64,000 bases of DNA from an uncultured Acetatifactor sp. (GTDB lineage Bacteria; Bacillota; Clostridia; Lachnospirales; Lachnospiraceae): contig CAJUAH010000002.1 of assembly GCA_910584375.1 (NCBI GenBank), forward strand, positions 186,001 through 250,000, given 5' to 3'. A program made the position numbers and the translations under genes. Shown piece by piece: positions 59,470-64,000 of this stretch. The notes under the pieces are model-generated. The model searched no databases, had not been told where the DNA came from, and worked only from the letters and a program-made list of their open reading frames with translations. Each line of letters starts with the position of its first letter. The stretch's first letter is position 1.

Positions 59470-60171
59470 TTAATTTGTTTCTTCCGACTTTTCCCGCATC
59501 AGATCGTGCAGTTTGGCCACGGCCCTGTCTATGCCGCCCACCTCGTTGATGATCCCCATTTTGACGGCCTCGTCTCCCACCAGGATCGTTCCCACGTCCT
59601 TGGTCAGCATCCCCGTTTCCATCATCAGCTCCTCCAGGCGTTTCTTGCCGATCCCGCAATGGCTGCACACAAATCCGGTGATGCGGTCCTGAATCTGCTT
59701 GAAGTAGTCGAAGGTCTGGGGCACGCCGATCACGGTGCCGTTCATCCGCACCGGATGGATTACCATGGTCCCCGTGGGCACGATAAAAGAATACCGGGTG
59801 CTGACGGCGATGGGCACGCCGATGGAATGACTGCCTCCCAGCACCAGCGACACCGTGGGCTTGCTCAGTGAGGCCAGCATCTCCGCAATGGCCAGCCCCG
59901 CCTCCACGTCTCCGCCCATGGTATTCAGGATCACCAGCACGCCGTCTATCTCCCGGCTGTCTTCTATGGCCGCCAGCTGCGGCAGGATATGTTCATATTT
60001 CGTGGTCTTGGAGTTGCCGGACAGATTGTCGTGACCCTCGATCTCGCCGATGATGGACAGGAGATGTATACTTTTGTGCTCCTCGTTCTGATCCAAGGTC
60101 AACTGCCCTGTCTTTTCAATGCGCTCGTCGCGGTGCTCCTCTTCCTCGATGCGTTTGTTTTCGCCGCTCAT
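59470..60171 (-). CDS. ClpP-class serine protease, TepA/YmfB type
   Basis: 233 residues, ClpP/crotonase fold. Nucleophile Ser in GGSHSIGV, His in GTMVIHPVRMNG and Asp in KDVGTILVGDEAV. NTMGGDVEAGLAIAEML matches the family oxyanion loop. TepA-type proteins help translocation or degrade signal peptides and spore proteins; the target here is unknown. A charged N-terminal ~30 residues precede the fold. Start follows GGAGGGATCGAT. Confidence 0.9.
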   Translation of the reverse strand: MSGENKRIEEEEHRDERIEKTGQLTLDQNEEHKSIHLLSIIGEIEGHDNLSGNSKTTKYEHILPQLAAIEDSREIDGVLVILNTMGGDVEAGLAIAEMLASLSKPTVSLVLGGSHSIGVPIAVSTRYSFIVPTGTMVIHPVRMNGTVIGVPQTFDYFKQIQDRITGFVCSHCGIGKKRLEELMMETGMLTKDVGTILVGDEAVKMGIINEVGGIDRAVAKLHDLMREKSEETN

Positions 60172-60216
60172 ATCGATCCCTCCGTCTCTGGATAACTGTT
60201 TTTGTAAAACATCAAG

Positions 60217-60240
60217 AAAAGAACCTGTAACGGTTCTTCT
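60217..60240 (-). terminator. Short stem-loop terminator after the membrane glycosyltransferase
   Basis: AAGAACC / GGTTCTT, 7-bp stem (60219-60225 and 60232-60238), 6-nt loop, with a U-rich tail on the minus strand. It sits about 55 bp past the stop at 60294. Confidence 0.6.
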
Positions 60241-60293
60241 CTTAGCGTAACCAGATATACGGTTTTCATTCTTCCAAAGACGTCCGGCGCCCG

Positions 60294-61988
60294 TTAAAAA
60301 TCAAAATTGTCCCCGGGATCCACTTCGATGTCATAGTGCATCAAAGAGGCCTCCGGCTGTATGGGATAATCCATGACCTTCTTCACATGCTTTTTGGGCA
60401 AAGGCAACGGATTCTCTATGAACTGTACCTGTTTTTGCGCATCTTCCTGCTTTTTCCCGGCCATATCCTCTTTCACCTCCGAGTCTCTGCCATCCGCCGC
60501 CGTCTCCTGCGACAGGGATTCCCATACCGGCACATCCGTTTCCATCTGCCGCTTTTGCTTTCTCGCATGTCTGCGACCGGCAGGCTTTTCAGGCTGCCGC
60601 TCTCGCTCGGTTTTCGCCGGGGCCGGGGCAGTATCTGCGGCGGGGGCTGCCCCGGCCGCAGGCTCCGGCGGCCACGCCTCTGCCGGCAGCCGGCGACGCC
60701 TTGCAGCTACAGGCTCTGCCGACATTTCGTCCAGGTCTTCCACCACCACCTCAGGTATGTCCGCCACGCCGCCGCCCTGAACAAACAGTTCACTGAGCGA
60801 CACACCGGCCAGCCCCGCCATGGCAAAATACATCTGATAACTGCCGTTCATGTTGGGCGTCACGATCCCCAGTACCCGCAGCAATGTAACCGACAGCAGC
60901 GTAATCACCCAGGGAGAAAACATCTCTTCGCTCTTACGGCGCATAAAAGTAAATACACCCAGCGAAATCAGCACCAGCATGACGACCGTCTCATACCCCG
61001 CCTCCCGGAATATGAAATTATAATCCGCCCCTTTCAGGCGGTATGTATCGGCCCATGCGCCCAGCACCCGTCCGAAATCAGAGCCGCTCACAGCGCCGTC
61101 CAGCCAGGTGAGCAGGCAGAAAGTCCCCGCCAGAGCAATCAGAGCCAAAAAAAGCTGCGCCGCCCACAGCACCGTCCCCCTCTCCTCCCGTTTTAACGTG
61201 GGCAGGCCAAACAGCGGAATCGCAAGCGTAAAACCCACGATATCCGTGTATCCGGCAAAGCCCGCCAACGCGCCGCACAGTACCGCCAGGATCCAGGTCA
61301 GTACCCTGCCACCGGAGCGTGTGGTCCGGTACATATACCCCGCAATGATCAGAAGAATCAGCGCATACATACAAAAATACAGCATCTTGGGAGAATACGT
61401 CATCCCGGCCCTGACAGAGCCGGGCGCTACCGTCAGAAATACCAGCGCCACCAGCGCCGAACCTCTGCCGGACAGACGCCGCACCGCGAAATAAGAGATC
61501 CCGATCCCCAGCATCTGCAGCGCGATCTGCAGCACGATCCCCGCCATCCATTTATTACCCACCAGGCGAAAAAGTCCGTTCAAAAGACAGAGATAATAAT
61601 AGATACTGCCCTGCACCAGCTGGACCTGCATCCCGTTCTCCGTCACCTTGGCCACCTCGTAATAGGCCGCCTCTTCCCCCGCTTCGCCGATCAGCAGAAT
61701 CCGCAACGCGATCCCGGTCAGCAAAAGCACGGCCACCAGGATCGCCTCGACCAGAGCTGCCTTACCGGCAGCCATCTTTTTGATCTTCACGCTGTCCACG
61801 ATCTTTTTTGACAGAAAATAGATCAGAGCCAGCGCTCCAAAGGCCAACGCCAGAAGGAGCAGGGCCATATAGGGAATACCGTTGCCCTGCCCTCCCACCG
61901 CCATGCCCAGGAAGGACAGCACGATGCCGACAACCGTCAAATACAGCGCCCATATTCCATAGCTTACCGCATTCTTTTTATAACTCAT
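60294..61988 (-). CDS. GT39-like membrane glycosyltransferase
   Basis: 564 residues. About ten hydrophobic helices occupy the first ~400 residues, with the periplasmic-loop arrangement of ArnT/PMT-type enzymes (EEAAYYEVAKVTENGMQVQLVQGSIYYYLC, then LQMLGIGISYFAVRRL). The final ~160 residues are cytosolic, disordered and rich in Pro/Ala/Lys/Arg. Such enzymes use polyprenyl-phosphate sugars. The gene follows a GtrB-like enzyme 40 bp away that could make that donor. Start follows AGGGAACGTAGG. Confidence 0.83.
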   Translation of the reverse strand: MSYKKNAVSYGIWALYLTVVGIVLSFLGMAVGGQGNGIPYMALLLLALAFGALALIYFLSKKIVDSVKIKKMAAGKAALVEAILVAVLLLTGIALRILLIGEAGEEAAYYEVAKVTENGMQVQLVQGSIYYYLCLLNGLFRLVGNKWMAGIVLQIALQMLGIGISYFAVRRLSGRGSALVALVFLTVAPGSVRAGMTYSPKMLYFCMYALILLIIAGYMYRTTRSGGRVLTWILAVLCGALAGFAGYTDIVGFTLAIPLFGLPTLKREERGTVLWAAQLFLALIALAGTFCLLTWLDGAVSGSDFGRVLGAWADTYRLKGADYNFIFREAGYETVVMLVLISLGVFTFMRRKSEEMFSPWVITLLSVTLLRVLGIVTPNMNGSYQMYFAMAGLAGVSLSELFVQGGGVADIPEVVVEDLDEMSAEPVAARRRRLPAEAWPPEPAAGAAPAADTAPAPAKTERERQPEKPAGRRHARKQKRQMETDVPVWESLSQETAADGRDSEVKEDMAGKKQEDAQKQVQFIENPLPLPKKHVKKVMDYPIQPEASLMHYDIEVDPGDNFDF

Positions 61989-62028
61989 CCTACGTTCCCT
62001 CTGTCTATGCCTGTTCCTGTGATCGCTT

Positions 62029-62973
62029 TCATTCCAATATCTTCTCGATATTATATCTCGGACGCTGTTTCACTTCCATATATATCTTGCCGATATACTG
62101 CCCCACCATGCCTACGGCCATCAGCTGCAACCCGCCCAGGAACCAGATGGACAGGATCAGCGAGGTCCAACCCGGCACCACGCTGCCGGTAAAATAGGAC
62201 ACCAGCGCATACACGGCTGCCAGCGCGGAGCAAATGATAATAAACAGCCCCAGCCCCAGGATCATGCTGATGGGCTTGACGCTGAAAGACGAGATACCGT
62301 TGAAGGCCAGCGCCAGCATCTTTTTAAACGGATATTTGGATTCGCCCGCCACTCTTTCCTTTCTGTCATAGTAGACGCTGTCCGTCTGATAACCAATCAG
62401 CGGCATCATGCCCCGCAGGAAAAGATTGGTCTCCTTATACTGGGAAAAATGTTCCACCGCCCTTTTGGACATCAGCCTGAAATCCGCGTGATTGTAGACA
62501 GTCTTCACACCCATCAAAGCCATCAGCTTATAAAAAGCCTGCGCCGTGGTGCGCTTGAAAAAAGTGTCCGTCTTCCTCTCCCTGCGGACGCCGTAAACGA
62601 TGTCATTGCCCGCGTGAAACTTATCGATCATCTCTTCGATCACATCCACGTCATCCTGCAGATCCGCGTCTATGGATACCGTCACGTCGCTGCGCTCCAT
62701 GGCTGTCAAAAGTCCCGCTGTCAGCGCGAACTGATGGCCCACATTGCCTGCCAGTTTCACGCCCCGCACCTGATCGGGAAACAGACGGTGTTCCTCCTCG
62801 ATCAGTTCCCAGGTTCTGTCTTTGCTGCCGTCATTGACAAACAGGATAAAGCTGTCCCGGGCGATCTTGTCCTTGGCAGCCAGATCGTCCAGCACTTTCC
62901 GCAGAGCCTCGGACGCGATCTTCAGCACTTCCTCCTCATTATAACAGGGCACTACGATTGCCAGTCTGTCCAT
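62029..62973 (-). CDS. GtrB-like family 2 glycosyltransferase
   Basis: 314 residues. Family 2 catalytic domain: MDRLAIVVPCYNEEEVL, FILFVNDGSKDRTWELI, and SIDADLQDDVDVIEEMI with the metal-binding DXD-type Asp. Two membrane helices at about 232-252 and 267-290 end the protein. This matches GtrB/dolichyl-phosphate mannose synthase-like enzymes that load sugar onto undecaprenyl phosphate. Precedes the GT39-like enzyme, its likely user. Start after GGAGGATAAGGG. Confidence 0.9.
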   Translation of the reverse strand: MDRLAIVVPCYNEEEVLKIASEALRKVLDDLAAKDKIARDSFILFVNDGSKDRTWELIEEEHRLFPDQVRGVKLAGNVGHQFALTAGLLTAMERSDVTVSIDADLQDDVDVIEEMIDKFHAGNDIVYGVRRERKTDTFFKRTTAQAFYKLMALMGVKTVYNHADFRLMSKRAVEHFSQYKETNLFLRGMMPLIGYQTDSVYYDRKERVAGESKYPFKKMLALAFNGISSFSVKPISMILGLGLFIIICSALAAVYALVSYFTGSVVPGWTSLILSIWFLGGLQLMAVGMVGQYIGKIYMEVKQRPRYNIEKILE

Positions 62974-63052
62974 CCCTTATCCTCCTATTTAAATCGCTGC
63001 GCGATGGCTCTGAAGGGTAAAGATCCTTCGGCGCTCCCGATGATTCGCTGCT

Positions 63053-63781
63053 TTACTCGTCCCAGTTGTGGTATACGTTCTGCACGTCGTCGTCGTCGTC
63101 CAGAATGTCCAGGATTCTGGTCAGGTTCTTGACAGCCGTCTCATCCGTCAGCGTCACATAGTTCTGGGGCAGCATCGTAACCTCCGCGCTGACCATGGGC
63201 ACTCCGGCGGCCTCCAGTCCGCTGCGCACCGTCTCCAGGGCGTCCGGATCCGTGAGAACCTCAAAGCTGTCCTCCTCCTCGGAGATATCGTCGGCCCCCG
63301 CGTCCAGCGCCGCCATCATCAGATCGTCAAACTCCATATCGCACTCTTCTCTGTCGATGATGATCTGCCCCTTTTTATCAAACATAAAGGACACGCAGCC
63401 GGGGGTGCCGATATTGCCCTGCCCCTTGGTGAAAGCGCTCCGCACATTGGCGGCGGTACGGTTCTTGTTGTCCGTCAGCGTATCCACTATGATCGCCGTG
63501 CCTCCCGGCCCATAGCCTTCATATGTGATATATTCATAATTCACATTGCCCACATCGCCCGCGGCCTTCTTGATACCCCGCTCGATGGTGTCGTTGGGCA
63601 TATTGTTGGCCTTGGCCTTGGCTATGACCGTAGCCAGCTTGAAATTGTTGTTGGGATCCGGTCCCCCCTCTTTTACCGCCACGGCGATCTCGCGCCCGAT
63701 GATGGTAAAAATCTTGCCCTTCGCCGCGTCGTTCTTCTCCTTCTTATGCTTGATATTCGCAAATTTAGAATGTCCTGACAT
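63053..63781 (-). CDS. YebC/PmpR family transcriptional/translation regulator
   Basis: 242 residues, normal length. Starts MSGHSKFANIKHKKEKNDAAKGKIFT, the family hallmark, and has YEGYGPGGTAIIVDTLTDNKNRTAANVR. Known members act as DNA-binding regulators or help ribosomes at proline stretches; both roles are reported in the family. Start follows AAGAGAGGAAAAAAGAT. 79 bp separate it from the GtrB-like gene. Confidence 0.95.
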   Translation of the reverse strand: MSGHSKFANIKHKKEKNDAAKGKIFTIIGREIAVAVKEGGPDPNNNFKLATVIAKAKANNMPNDTIERGIKKAAGDVGNVNYEYITYEGYGPGGTAIIVDTLTDNKNRTAANVRSAFTKGQGNIGTPGCVSFMFDKKGQIIIDREECDMEFDDLMMAALDAGADDISEEEDSFEVLTDPDALETVRSGLEAAGVPMVSAEVTMLPQNYVTLTDETAVKNLTRILDILDDDDDVQNVYHNWDE

Positions 63782-63811
63782 ATCTTTTTTCCTCTCTTTC
63801 TTATCCTGCTG

Positions 63812-64000
63812 TCACTGCGCCTCCTCCCCGGAGGCCTCCTCTTCCTGCGCCGCCCCGGATTCCTGGGGCAGCCTGGTCACCAACACGCTGTGGATCATCT
63901 TATTCTCCACGGACAGGACCTTGAAATGATACCCGTCCACAGAGATCTCAAACTCCTCGTCCTCATCGGGGATCTTGTCCATCCTGGAGATCAGATAACC
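63812..64000 (-). CDS. CorC/HlyC domain protein (CNNM/hemolysin-type transporter), 5' end outside window
   Basis: Only the last 62 codons are visible: GYLISRMDKIPDEDEEFEIS, then VDGYHFKVLSVENKMIHSVLV and an acidic tail ending EEAQ. This matches the C-terminal transporter-associated CorC_HlyC domain of bacterial CNNM-type magnesium/cobalt proteins. The N-terminal membrane and CBS domains would lie beyond 64000. Confidence 0.82.
   Translation of the reverse strand, partial: GYLISRMDKIPDEDEEFEISVDGYHFKVLSVENKMIHSVLVTRLPQESGAAQEEEASGEEAQ

Noticed and set aside
1..64000. CRISPR array, tRNA, rRNA or prophage genes
   Set aside because: No regular spaced repeats, no cloverleaf-type sequences and no phage structural genes were recognised by reading.

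Overview
The window reads as chromosomal DNA from a gut-type Clostridia, most likely a Lachnospiraceae member. The grounds are a bile salt hydrolase, an acetyl-CoA hydrolase/transferase family enzyme, formate-THF ligase plus FolD, an NfnAB-type electron-bifurcating pair, many lipoproteins, Rpn and Uma2 family nucleases, DUF6273, DUF6512 and DUF4474 proteins, and strong Gram-positive ribosome binding sites. Nearly all genes lie on the minus strand. Only a DUF4474/phosphoesterase pair (16.6-18.4 kb) and a DUF6512 protein (36.9 kb) are on the plus strand. I saw no rRNA, tRNA, CRISPR array, prophage or intact insertion sequence.

Layout. 0-6 kb: a partial ECF sigma factor, a CoA-transferase, truA, a FUSC-type exporter coupled to an unusual regulator, and a bile salt hydrolase. 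6-11 kb: an accessory stretch with an MGMT-like protein, a TIR-membrane-DUF6273 protein, a Sel1-repeat protein and a DUF4143 ATPase with a palindrome over its promoter. 11-16.5 kb: metA, ligA, an rRNA pseudouridine synthase and a viroplasmin/RNase H protein. 16.6-19.4 kb: DUF4474, metallophosphoesterase and a coiled-coil protein. 19.5-32 kb: a lipoprotein island (leucine-rich repeat, WG-repeat pair, and others) interrupted by KptA and a PARG-like enzyme. 32-42 kb: a hemerythrin, GNAT, XRE, P-loop and HAD proteins, an esterase and RtcB. 42-48.3 kb: an acetyltransferase fusion, an Fpg-like protein lacking its catalytic proline, an AraC/GyrI-like regulator, an orphan AbiEi-like antitoxin and an Rpn nuclease. 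48.4-64 kb: core genes (rlmH, nfnAB-type pair, folD, fhs, ftsK, tepA-like protease, two glycosyltransferases, YebC, a CorC-domain tail).

Functional links. fhs, folD and the NfnAB-like pair sit in a row: one-carbon flux through THF is next to a source of NADPH. KptA (makes ADP-ribose cyclic phosphate from NAD) lies next to a PARG/macrodomain-fold enzyme, suggesting linked ADP-ribose chemistry. 

The most striking item is at 3793-4734. It is a soluble helix-turn-helix protein whose middle resembles the MotA stator cytoplasmic loop and whose C-terminus resembles the FliG torque domain, with most of the charged residues that mediate the MotA-FliG contact conserved. It overlaps the start of a membrane exporter gene. 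The next most notable are a repeated terminator-promoter block around the AbiEi/Rpn region, a TIR-TM-ectodomain protein, and a 17-bp perfect inverted repeat over an ATPase promoter. All functional statements rest on reading the sequence and family knowledge; no search was run.
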